From Embiotoca jacksoni (lineage: Eukaryota > Chordata > Actinopteri > Embiotocidae): a stretch of 64,000 nt of DNA. Location: the NCBI GenBank assembly GCA_022577435.1, contig JAKOON010000011.1, forward strand, positions 13,532,818 through 13,596,817. Reading direction: 5' to 3'. Below, piece by piece: positions 53,321-64,000 of this stretch. The translations under genes were made by a program, and so were the position numbers. How positions within the stretch are numbered: the first letter of the stretch is position 1; every line of letters begins with the position of its first letter. Under the pieces are notes generated by a model that ran no database searches, was not told where the DNA came from, and worked only from the letters and a program-made list of their open reading frames with translations.

Positions 53321-56300
53321 CTGCATTAGAGTTCATTTTTAAACATTTAGAAAAGACAGGGTCCAGTGTTTATGCCTCCATCTTCCCTCACATCTGCACT
53401 TAATATTATTTTGCAGACTTTACGCAGAACAAGGGCTCAATCCTTTGTTATGACAGGAAGATATTTTGAACTTTTTGAGGATTAATACTGTTTGCTTTCC
53501 TGCTCACTCCCTTCAAAACAGCTCCGGGGTTCCAATAGGTTAAAGCTGAAATCCGTAACTGAATTTGGAAAGCCTAGTGCAGGGGGATATTGTTTTCAAT
53601 TCATCTGCCACTTGCATTACTCAGCTGGGATACATTGTCTCTTTTAACGATCACCCTTTTCCCTCATTTTCCCTCCATCACGGTTTTATTTTCCAGTTCA
53701 TTTTCAGTGGAAATATGCATTGTTCCCCCACATAAGCAAATTTTGTCTCCATCCATGACAATAATGAAATCTACTTTATTTTTCATTCATAATTTGATCA
53801 ATTTGTCATTATAGTCTTAGTTTTTCTATAAAGTCATACTTCAGATGTTCATCTCAGATACAAATCCAGTGGCTGTTTTCTGGTCTAACTCACACAATGC
53901 ACTGAAAGAGCTGAGGGAACAGAAATGATCACAGTGATGACAACTTTTGTACTGGAATTAATTGATAGATTTGGCAAAAAAGTTTTTTATTGGCGGGAAA
54001 CGGGAAGAAAACTGCAGCTTATTGTGTTGAAGTCTGATGTTTGGTCGACCCGTCTATCCACCCTGACCTCATCCCTAAAGTTCCTCTAAAAAAAAAAAAC
54101 TCTCGAAAGTCATCTGTTTTAAAAATGACATATTTAGGAGGGGTTTTTTTTCAAGAGAAAAAAATTCCCTACTGCCTTTAATTTGCTGAGATGTAATTCC
54201 GAAAACATGGAATTTGCAAATAGTCTCCGGTGATGTGGAAAGCCCCGCCCCCAAATTGACAGGATTGGTTCCTTAGGTATGTGATGTAAGAAACCCTACC
54301 TGTTTCAATCTGTGTTTTTGAGAAATGCCCAAGTCTTTGTTAACATTTTCTACAAACCCTTCAGTATAAAATATTTTCTTTAAAATACAGCTATGAAAGA
54401 CAAACAAATCCATTGAATAAAAGATGTATCAGTGGCTGCTAAATGGATTTTTTTTTTTTTTCAAAGAAGCTGCTCTTATCCACATATATGTATTAACAAT
54501 GGATTAAATGACTGTATAATATGAAAGCGGTCACTTGTAGAGTCGTACTGGTTGGACCTGTTTTGAGTGTGTGGTTTGGTGAACTGTCACTGCTCTGAGT
54601 GTCATTTCAAGCAGCAGCAAGCTGAAAGTTTCCATTTAAGAAAAAGCTCTAACCAACAGTGTGCTACCTGCCGAGCATCAACTGGCACACAAATTTAGCT
54701 GTGATTTACCAGCCAGCTGTTTCCCTCGGAAGTTCACAGAGAGCAAATCAAAGCTAACAGGAGAGTCAATATTAGACTTACATGGCACATAAAGTTAAAA
54801 GTGATGACATGTCAGAGTAATGTTTACAGGTTGTTGCTCCCAAGTGGCGGGAAAAGAAAATATTACGGGAAAAGTCAAAATTTTCATCCAACTGTTGCTG
54901 ATTTACTTCAATAAATAAAAAAGTAACTGATGTAAATCTACGGATTAATTAAACTTTTTCTGTACATGTTACATTTTTAATATTTGCAAGATTACATTTA
55001 CGGACACACGAATACTTCCAAGTACATCATGAATACAGAATATTATCCACTGATTTTCATACTTTAATCAAAATACCAACGGGGAAGTGGTGTTTTCATC
55101 CATTTCCAAAACCAGATGAAATAAATGAACCGTCCTGTTTCTTCACCGTGAGCCGATGCTGTGGTGGTTTGGAGTCAACTCTCCACCGTCAGTTTACAGT
55201 CTTATGGTGCATTAGACAGAATTGTAGTCAGTATTTGAGGTTTCTTTTTGCATTTCAGTTTGTTACTATAACCTCAGACACCACGCGCTCTGATGTTGCT
55301 TTTTTCTTAAGTTATGAATGACATGTATGCGCTGGGTTCGCATGTATCTTCACAAGGCACCATGCAGAAACACCAACAGAGGCCGAAATGATTGGGAACA
55401 GACAACATTTGCCTCTGGTGGGAGACACCCAGGTCTTGATGTAACCTAGTGTTGTGTCGAATTCAAAGACGGTTGGCTTTTACGGGTCACTAGTCTTGAT
55501 GGAGCGTTTCAAAACATGGCAACTCGGATTTAAATCTCATATCGGTCTGCGGCGGCTGCGGGGTTTGACTTTTTCAGCAGGGACCGATCAAACAGATTGT
55601 TGAGGACGTTTTCTGTTTGATATGATTAATTCAAAACATTGTTTAGCTGTAAAACTGGACCAAACAATTATCAGTTTTACTGAACTTTTATTCTTTGGTT
55701 TTAATGAGAGGGATTGGCTTCCATTTTGAGGTTGCACACTTAACATAAAAATTTTCAATTATTCTGTGGGGTAAAAAAGAATTTTTGGGGGGCAGAAAAA
55801 AAAGAGAAACCAATTTAAACACTTGGCTGGTGGAATCATGGCAGCTGCAACTAAACTCAATACATTGTCTTTCTAGAATTTAAAAAAAAGACTGGTTTAA
55901 ATTTGTGTTTTATTGAATCCATGGACTACAGCAATGCAATTCATGGTGGGATGTTAATTTCCTTAATATGAAACAGACCATGTAGCAAAACTAATGGAAC
56001 AAACCTGAAACAAATACAGCTCAGCTTTGGTCCTGATTGCTTGGCCCCGCCCACTCAGTCAAGGGATTAACCTCACCTGTGTGAGAGGGTATAGACACCT
56101 GCTTTTCTCCCAGTTCTGTTTGGCTGTTGGGGAGGCTTCTGTTGCCTGCTGGGTGTCTGTTTGGGTTTAGGTTGAAAGATGCAAATGGGGTGTCGTTTTT
56201 TGTGGCCTTATGAGGCGGCTGGGGTGGTGACACAAGCTACAGCAGCGCTGATAAATACTGTGCTGAATGCACTAAGAGTGTTACATAAGGTGCCCAGAGT

Positions 56301-56930
56301 AACAGACCCCCAGAGAATTTCCACCTGACTCTGCAGCTCCCTTCTACACTATACAGCATTGTAGCACCTTTTTTGAATTACAGTCCAACAAACCCCGCTC
56401 TCATCCCAGTTTCCAGACCTGCTCAGCACAAAACGGCTGATGACTTTAGCAACTTGATGGTGAACATAATGGAGCATTCAGCAGCTAAAGAATCAGATAT
56501 CTCCCTCCACTGTTAGAGAGCTAAAAGAAGACTTTGCAGCTTTGTACATGCCATAAACACAACTCTGAATGAGTGTTGTGCCTTGTCTGCTGGATGTGTA
56601 AATGAGCAGTCATTTGAATATGATCCTACACTGCAGTTAGAGAGATCTAAATGCAGTATTTTTACTTGTAATTGACCATTTTAAGATTATTGGACAACTT
56701 TTATGAAAAGGATAAAGTTGGGGATTATTCAATATTTTTCTTATTGTCAACAAATCCCATGAAAAGACAAAAAAACAACAATGGATTACCCTGTCTGTGT
56801 CACTCGGGTCAAAGCCTGTCAGTTCCCACTGAGGATCTTTTAAAATAGATGATATACTTTCATCTCTATAAAAGGCTGAATAATTCCTAAAGCAGCTGGA
56901 CACTGCAGTTTTAGCAAATGTTATTCAAAC
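53321..56930. other. Intergenic, nothing named
   Basis: This is AT-rich sequence. The part near 54060-54310 (GGAAAGCCCCGCCCCCAAAT) has a repeat-like texture. No gene was seen. Confidence 0.45.
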
Positions 56931-56934
56931 CAGA

Positions 56935-57200
56935 GGAGTTATGGGGGGATATTTTCAGCCAAGGATTTGATGTGGTTATTGAATTTTTATGGCAGCAGGA
57001 CATTAGATGTGGGACTAACACAAAAAAATAAGAGTGCCCGAGTTCATTGTAACAAAGGGACATGTAGCCCTGCAGAGTGATGTGGCTAATTAACATGTTC
57101 CTAATTGTTTTTCTGACAACAATGGAGCTCTGCGCAAAAAAACGTATCGAGCAATTGGGTACACGGGAGTTATTTTTGCTCTTTTGAAGGGATTTGTGAA
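56935..57200. other. Candidate conserved non-coding element 5
   Basis: This is a long complex AT-rich block with TGTGGTTATTGAATTTTTAT, GATGTGGCTAATTAACATG and CAACAATGGAGCTCTG (a SOX-like ACAATGG). It is immediately followed by a MITE. Confidence 0.27.
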
Positions 57201-57240
57201 CAATAACAGAAATATAGAACAATCAAAGCTAACCTACAAC

Positions 57241-57695
57241 CCGGTATCCTGGCAAAACGTGAAATAGCCACGCTTTAGCCTGTCTAGGTGTGAAAGTTAC
57301 ACGTTATCCTGGAGTGCATGAAAATGACACCTACTGCATGTAATTTACAGGAAAATGAAACTTGTAGCTAAAACATGTGGTTTGGGTTTGGAGAAAGAAC
57401 ATGGTTGGGGTTAGTAAGCAAAAAACAACTCAACAAAAACTTTGTCACCTGCTGGATTTGAACCTCATTGTCTTGCATGGCAGTCTGTCACTACCTCCTA
57501 ATACCACCAAAAAATTTCCTTGGTTGCCTCTATTGCGGGACCTTTGTCACATGATCTCACATCACATGACATTGATGTGTGTGTGTGTGTGTGTGTGTGT
57601 GTAACTTTCACGCCTTGACAGCCCAAAGAGTGACTATTTCACGTTGTGCTGTAGTGGACCGGCGTGTCTATTTCACGCTTTGCCGTGATACTCGG
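57241..57695. mobile_element. MITE with paired outer and inner inverted repeats
   Basis: The outer ends CCGGTATCCTGGCAAAACGT (57241) and, inverted, CCGAGTATCACGGCAAAGCG (ending 57695) continue with GTGAAATAG and CACGC on both sides. Inner arms CTGTCTAGGTGTGAAAGTTA (57280) and GTAACTTTCACGCCTTGACA (57601) also pair. The core holds a (GT)n and no transposase. Confidence 0.8.
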
Positions 57696-58017
57696 TCTAA
57701 TTAGAGGTTATGAATATTTCTTACACCACCTGCAAAATTGAAGTCTTTCAGTTTGTTTGACTATTTTAATACAATATGAAGATCGTTTAGAGAGCGTATT
57801 GTAAGTTCAGGCTGCTCTTTTCACTGCTGACACGTCAATTGTACTTGTGATGTAGACACAGTTTAAGTTGTAAGTGTGCATGTGTGGTTAATCATATTTT
57901 ATGATTCGCATCACACGGAGAAAAAAAAAAAATGACAACGTTGTCTCCCTCCGCCCTTTACAGTCATCTACTTTACTACTCAATTGACGGCGTCTTATAC
58001 TGGCCACTACAGTACGT

Positions 58018-58068
58018 ATGTGTGTGGCTTTATATGTGTGTGTTTATGTGTGTGTGTGTGTGTGTGTT
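58018..58068. repeat. Imperfect (GT)n microsatellite
   Basis: Interrupted TGTGTG units lie just after the MITE-flanking region. Confidence 0.9.
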
Positions 58069-58309
58069 TTTGCAAGAGCAGACACAAAGATAGCCGGACA
58101 GACACACAGCGAATGAAGTGTACCGTAAACTTGCCACAAGTGATTTAGAGAGTCGTATTTTTTTTTTTTTTTTTCTGCCGTTGACCAGCAACATGTGGTG
58201 TTCATAGACAGCACATGAGGCGGGACGTAATGGATGCTTTTAGGATAGCTTTGTCGAGAGTGGTTCTTTCTTTCCTTTTTAAAAGTTAAAAACACACACA
58301 CGCACAAAA

Positions 58310-58640
58310 CATTTCCTTCACCATAATTCAGACGGACCACCAGCTAAGTCGAACGAGAGTGTGGCCCACGCTCGGTATTTAACTCGCACTGACGTGCCTC
58401 TCACATTATGAATTATAGCATCTGTCAAAAAGTGAAGGAAAGGAACCGAGAAGGCTTCTCCACCCATCGTAATGAGCATCATCCCCGCTTTTTCTAACCA
58501 TAATTGGATGGGGCTAATGTCAGATAAGCATGTGCAGAAGAGAGATTGATCACGTTTAACATCTTGCTTGTGAACTCCGCAAGTAAAGAAAAAGGAAAAA
58601 TGATTCATTTCCCTAAATGCTCTCCGCATTTGATGATGGT
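58310..58640. other. Candidate conserved non-coding element 6
   Basis: This is over 300 nt of complex sequence with ACATTATGAATTATAGCATC, CCATAATTGGATGGGGCTAA and TGTCAGATAAGCATGTGC. It produces chance ORFs but no recognisable protein. Confidence 0.27.
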
Positions 58641-59078
58641 TTGTGTACAAGCTGTAAGGACTGAGCAGCGACTCTGAAGTTTTGATTCATTGGCTGTTTG
58701 TCCCCGCTGATCCAGCCGAGAGCGTCCCGTTCCTTTCTTCGACTGCTTCCACAGACTTCTGCAATCGATTTACCTCTGATCGTGTTTTAATCCTGTTTTA
58801 TACTGTCAACGTGTTGCACTTGATTACATTTGATGAATTTTATTATTTGCGCTGAATCTTGAGGCAAACACCAGGCAGCTGATGAACATTACTGCTGGTT
58901 AACTTTGTCTTGCAAAACATTCATTTCCTACTTGTTTTCATATTTTCTAGTCATGACAGTGAACCATTAAAATTCATAAAAGAAATATACAAAAGCACTT
59001 CCAGCTTTGGCACAATTTACTCATTACTTATAAGGGAAATGCCAGCAAGCTGTGTGTGTGCGTGTGTGTGTGTGTGTG

Positions 59079-59260
59079 TTGTAACGCCCCTCCCACTGTC
59101 TTGGAGGGTCGTCAGCTAATGCAGCTCACCTGGGCCTCTCAGGCTCCGAAAGCTGGCCTGTGCGTTCACGCATCTACGACATCAACCTTCTTTTGTGTTT
59201 GCGCCTTCAACAACTGACAAAATCACATGTAACACACATTTATTGCTCACTTTGCTGACT
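59079..59260 (+). repeat. Dispersed repeat family A, copy 2
   Basis: The 31-nt block at 59103-59133 is identical to 24460-24490, and similarity continues through CATCAACC and CTTCAACAACT-like words. It follows a (GT)n tract at 59050-59080. The TATA-like word of copy 1 is not kept. Confidence 0.7.
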
Positions 59261-60590
59261 TCCACCCTTCACATTTGATTTGGGTAAATTTCTTTCCTAC
59301 TTGTTGCATTCTTTGAGTCAGTTTTTTGACTGTGGATAAAGAAGAGTTCACTCTTCACAGGACAAAACTAACTCGACCTGACGGAGGCACAAGTATCTAC
59401 ATCTGGTTGCCGCATTCCCGCCTGACCTGAGATGAACGATGCATTACATTTGACCCTGGTTAACATAAATAAACCAGGTCTAAAGTAGTGTAATTTACTT
59501 GTATATTATTTGTCTGGGTACTAATCAGGGCGGGCAGTATAGCTGAAACAATATTTTTCCATATGATAGGTAGATAGAGAGAGAGAGAGAGATAGAGTGA
59601 GAGAGCGAGAGATTACATATTTTAGAGAAAGACAGGTGTGTAACAAAGAGGCTTCTTTCGGCACCACCAATATGGCAACAACGTTTTATTTTAATTGGCT
59701 ACTCGTGTATTTTAACATTTAGCAAACCATACAAAATATATATATTTTGAATTATTTTCCACCATTCATACCTAACTAACACTTGAAAGAAGCATGTTGT
59801 CCAGTCAACAAGTAATTTTCTTACTTAAAGTGTCAGTGTATTTTTTTTATTTTTTTTACTTGTCGTTTTATTCACTTAAATAAACCACCATCCTTCTTCT
59901 TGCGCTCCTAAAAACAACCAGACTTCTTGATTATTAATACATACGGCAGTTTGGGTTTTGAGACTCAACCCCTTTTTTTTCTGGGAACAAGCATTTTGTT
60001 GGATTTTTATGGTGAAAATAGTGTACAGCACATTGTGTTTCAACAAGTATGTGTCCCAATGGATAGGAAAATCATACAAACTCAAATTAAAAAGCAAGAA
60101 ACTACTGTTGCTGTGGTATTCGTATCTTAAAGTGGTTCCCATTGTTTGAATTGTGAAGTTTTGAGCTTTCAAACGACGTATAGTTTTAAATTTGATTCAC
60201 AGTGGGCCGATTCTGTTCGGAAAAAACAGCTGCAGAGCCTATAATAAGCGTTAAAGGGTTTTAAATTCCAAATAAAATCTGGTGAGAATACATCACAGAG
60301 GCTGTAGGTGACATATCAAACATGGGAAAAACTGCTTCTCTGTCGGTGGGGTCTGCAGAGTAGCCACCTCCCTGCTAAATTTGCTGCCGTGCGTACTATT
60401 AATATCACGCCGGTCTCATGCTGTTACATACTCTTGCACATGCTCCATGTAAAAGGGGGGAAACCACAACTTAAGGCCACTATCAGTGGGGTATAATTTT
60501 TCTAAATTGTTTTAAAAGCCACATAATGTTAAATGCTTGTATAAATCCAACCAGAACCAGACTCTGGGGGGAACAAGGAGGGGGGTTTAG
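59261..60590. other. Intergenic, (GA)n only
   Basis: A (GA)n tract at 59574-59614 is the only clear feature. The rest is AT-rich with no gene seen. Confidence 0.5.
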
Positions 60591-60599
60591 CACACAGGC

Positions 60600-61440
60600 C
60601 CCGGGCCCTGGGCCCTAATTATTATCTATCCGTGAGTGGGAAACCCCTGAGAACACCACCCGCATCGACTGCAAGCAAGAGTCATTTGCAGAGACGCAGG
60701 TTGTCTCGTCCTAATGAGAGGTGGGTGGGTGGACGGACTTGCGTGGCCTCTGTGGACGCGGGCCGCTGCACCCAAACTAAAGAGGTGGATGGTGGTCCCT
60801 GCCATCAGGAGACATTAGGCTCCAGCAGGGAAGAATAAGCCGGCTGTGTCAGGTGTCGGCGGACACTGGGCAACCGTGGAGGTCAGCACGCAGACAACCG
60901 GAGTGGGTTAGATCCCTGCTTATCGGAGAGTAAGGGCTCCTCGGTCAGTGAGTCAGCCCAAAGAGTCACCCTGATCCAATTAGAGATGATTTTGTTTGCA
61001 TTTGTGTGCGTGTGTGTGTGCGTGTGTGTGTGTGTGTGTGTGTGCGCGTGTGCGCGCGTATCTGTCTCTTTATTTTTGTAAGCTGCAAATCCCTTGTAGG
61101 CCTAAGGCTGTTATTTAACTTCATTTTCAAATAATCAAAGAACGGTCTCGTTGTTTCAGCTCGTGCTACAAGATTCAATGGGGAGGCAGTTTTTCACGGT
61201 TAAACAGGAAAATAACAAAAAATCACTCGTGTATACCGACTCGATTGAGCTCGGCGGGCTCCCAAGACGCATTTATTCCTCAAACCAATCCCTCTGTCAA
61301 CGTGGAGTCGGTCCCACGGTAAAAGCCCCGCCAGATTTCCCTGTGTGTTCCTCTCATCAGATAACCACCTCAGTACCCCCGAACGTTCATGAATGAAGGG
61401 CCCAGATGTGCGCCATATGCAGATTCGTGGAGGGTGGGAA
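60600..61440. other. Complex intergenic block around a (GT/GC)n tract
   Basis: Sequence at 60600-60990 and 61130-61440 is complex and of mixed composition (GGGCCCTAATTATTATCTAT, AGATTCAATGGGGAGGCAG). It flanks an alternating GT/GC tract at 61002-61062. It could be conserved non-coding DNA. No coding exon was recognised. Confidence 0.25.
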
Positions 61441-62630
61441 ACATGTTGGAGTGAATGACGGGTGAGGGAACTGCACTGAACATGGAAACACGTCACTTCT
61501 GGCAGGGTGATTCTCGAAATGGCTAATGAGGCGACAGCAGCTGGCAAAAAGGAGAAATCTGGCAGCCGGGGTGGCCGAGCACCGCGGAGCCGATCCGTTT
61601 CAGGGACTGCTTCGGTTCTGTTTGCTGTAGGTTCCCCGGAAACAGAATTTATTTGGTGTTTTAAGCTGAAACAAATCAACATCTGTCGGCTGTTAAACGA
61701 GAAGTTTGATCTGCACTTTGTGATACAGAGGCTGCTTTACATGTAGGGTCTCATATCAGTCATTTAACCGAAGATATACCAGAAACAAAAACAACCTTGT
61801 ACAGTAGCCTTGCTGCCAACTTGGGTATTTGGTTTCCAACTTGGCCAAAGGCCGAGTGTCACAGCAGTAGTTGTAAGATAACTAACAGGAAAGGAAAGTA
61901 GAAGAAGAAACTGTATGTTCGCCGGTTTACTTGTTATTAAACGACTGAAGAGGCGATAACACATCTGCCCCGCATTCAAGGGCTAATACGAGCCTACTAA
62001 ATCTACTGGCAAGAACAGAAGGCCGTTACCAGCGACACATATTGGACAGTATGCCAGCAACGGGCGTATCGGACCTTCATCGCCATGGTAACAACAATAA
62101 ACATTGTGACACGGTCGCAGTTTTGGTTTGGGCATCCAAACTCATTGGGCCAGATTTAAGAAGCACGTTACTTTAACAATGTTTCATAAACTAAATAAGT
62201 TAATGAGTTTTCACAGTGGAACAATCACTGGTCTCCTCCGTGAGAGGGATTCATTAGGACTAGTCCGTATATTTGGGACAGATGTGGGCCTATTTAATAG
62301 TCTGATAACTTTCAGATCGGGTGAACCTTCTTACTTCTGGATGGTGAGTCTCCGACAGGACTCAAGGCATTGTTTTTAACACACAACCTACAATGGTTGG
62401 AAAACGGTAAACAAAGGGATGTGTTGTTAAAAAAATGTACTATCAACTCAGGGGATCTATTTTATTTAATTAAATTTAGCGCCAACTGTGAGCTGCCAAT
62501 TGCTCTCCATTTTGACCCAAATTAACATCTTCTGCATTGGCCTGTTGTTGCTCTAAAGCCTCTTCTAAAACTGTTACAAATTCTGATCTGCGTCCTCCAT
62601 AGTTATAGTTTGATATGGTTTAGAGACATG
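61441..62630. other. Intergenic, nothing named
   Basis: Several short ORFs are present without domain features. No repeat or RNA gene was recognised. Confidence 0.5.
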
Positions 62631-62635
62631 CTGTG

Positions 62636-63015
62636 TGTTCAAATATCCATACTCACATACTATTTAGTATGCCAGAGTAAATGGTGCATAGTACGTGAAA
62701 CGTAGGATGCCAAAAGTATCGGCGTCCTACTACATCCGGTCGTATTTTGCAGTATGCAGGCCAGCATGCTGCTCTGGGCTGTTCTGACCCACAACACCCT
62801 CGACCACCAACTGAGCCCCCGAGAGAGTTGGTGGCGCTAATGCTCCGCCCACAAAAGGAAGAAGAAGAAAGGTCATCAAAAGGAAGCGCACTCGATCCAA
62901 ATTGCATCCTTTTTCTTTTTTAGTTCAAACGTACGCGACAGATATGCCCAAGAGGGTCAAAGTTCAAGGCCTATTCTAATGATGAAGTAGCATGTCCCAA
63001 TTGTATACATACTAC
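62636..63015. repeat. Possible dispersed repeat (ACATACTATTTAGTATG type)
   Basis: Recurring TAGTATGC-type words (ACTATTTAGTATGCC, GCAGTATGCAGG, CATACTACATGG) resemble a short DNA-transposon family common in fish. Ends are not defined. Confidence 0.35.
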
Positions 63016-64000
63016 ATGGAACAGTACTAAAAGTAAAAAGAACGTTGCACCGGTTATATCGCTTGCTTACGTTTAGGGAAAGATCACAGTCAAGATTTAA
63101 AGAAATGAGCACTGGCCGTTGATGGGGAAAAAGAATACAGACCACCAGCTTTGTGAGGGTATTATCAATAAGATGTTTGCATTTCCTCATACTCAATAGG
63201 CACAATGTATACGACCACCAGAGGTAATAAAAGTAATTTTGAGGCTTGTTAATAAAAGATAAATGCTGCTGTTTTTCTCATGAGTACAGCATCCGATGAT
63301 TTAAAGCAGGATTACATTCATCTTTGCTGCAGAGCGATACTGTGAGATCAGAGCCAACTCCAGATTCAAACCTGTCATTTATTTTAGGCTTTTCTGTTAA
63401 AATTTTGTTCCAAAGAAGTACCTCACCCAAGCCCTGCACCTCCTCATCCTGTTCAAGAAAACAAAGCCACAAAACAGAGCCAAGCACATTTTCTCTCGAA
63501 GTCCCTATTGTAATTTGAAACATACTTGAGAGCCCACCCCACCCTACACACACCCTCCAACCCCATGGCTTCCCTCCACACCCATTGTCAAATGCAGTGA
63601 GACAATTAAGACCACATTAGATCTTTTCAAGTACTTGTAATTTTATAAGAGAAGGCTTTTTTCCCCACTTTTTGAAAATGAAATGGGGGAAACCCACAGT
63701 TCCTCAAGAGCCACTTGGAAAAGATGGGAAACAGATATTAACCCTGCAAGTGATGGTTCTCCAAGAGGCCTCCTCACTGAAAGCCTCCCCCCCCTCCCCT
63801 CCCTCCTCCTCCATACTGCCTCCGCCATGGGACCACACACACACCGACACCTGCACCATTCGAAACGAACACACGCACTCGAATCCGGGACCCTACTTTC
63901 AAACAGAATGACACACACACTCCCTTTTCACTTAAAAAAAGGACCTGCGATGGAGGATTTTTGTGTCCTATATTACTCAAGATGTAAGATGTAACCACAG
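63016..64000. other. Intergenic to window end
   Basis: The segment 63320-63530 is complex and repeat-poor. Sequence at 63785-63920 is C-rich with short CA runs. No gene was recognised. Confidence 0.45.

Noticed and set aside
1..64000. CRISPR arrays, operons, prophage or mobile prokaryotic systems
   Set aside because: All gene content is split vertebrate coding sequence, and the regular repeats are microsatellites or eukaryotic transposon pieces.
32332..64000. A forkhead (foxd1) coding exon expected from synteny
   Set aside because: No reading frame in the interval shows a forkhead domain, so the gene, if syntenic, lies beyond the window.

Overview
The window is vertebrate nuclear DNA, almost certainly from a bony fish and probably a percomorph teleost. 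The support is: split genes with GT-AG introns, many long (CA)n/(GT)n microsatellites, several dispersed repeats of the kind common in teleosts, and two recognisable genes, fcho2 and tmem174, both on the + strand. They lie in the same order and orientation as FCHO2 and TMEM174 on human chromosome 5q13. Species cannot be read from the sequence, and no prokaryotic, organellar or viral gene was seen.

Region 1 (1-20.2 kb) is the 3' two thirds of fcho2, an early clathrin-mediated endocytosis protein. The F-BAR part lies upstream of the window. I place 19 coding exons between 173 and 17572. Their phases join without a break into 753 codons plus a stop, or 513 codons without four exons that the human protein seems to lack. 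They encode the disordered AP2-activating linker and then the complete C-terminal mu-homology domain. One intron (1226-1442) is a textbook U12-type AT-AC intron. The four extra exons (84, 498, 78 and 60 bp) are all symmetric 1-1 and lie in the linker. The largest carries an NPF and an FxDxF motif, both typical endocytic adaptor ligands. A 3'UTR of about 2.6 kb ends near an ATTAAA signal at 20194.

Region 2 (20.2-29 kb) is intergenic, with microsatellites, a degenerate telomere-like tract and dispersed repeats. TMEM171, which lies between FCHO2 and TMEM174 in human, was not found here.

Region 3 (29.08-32.33 kb) is tmem174, a small two-transmembrane protein in two coding exons. The second exon is short, encodes a PPPPAY tail, and would be missed by an ORF search. 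The intron holds a 1.4 kb segment with 23-bp inverted ends and an embedded SINE-like fragment.

Region 4 (32.3-64 kb) has no gene I can support. In human the next gene on this side is FOXD1, a developmental regulator, but no forkhead coding sequence is present here. The interval holds a dense CA/GT cluster (36.3-37.5 kb), a polypurine tract (40.3 kb), two MITE-like elements (47.6 and 57.2 kb), other repeats, and several complex AT-rich stretches that look like conserved non-coding elements, possibly for the neighbouring developmental gene. That last point is inference only.

I found no evidence of a new multi-gene system. The most notable items are the U12 AT-AC intron, the cassette exons with adaptor motifs, the 95-bp-armed foldback element just upstream of a mu-homology exon, and the uncatalogued MITEs.
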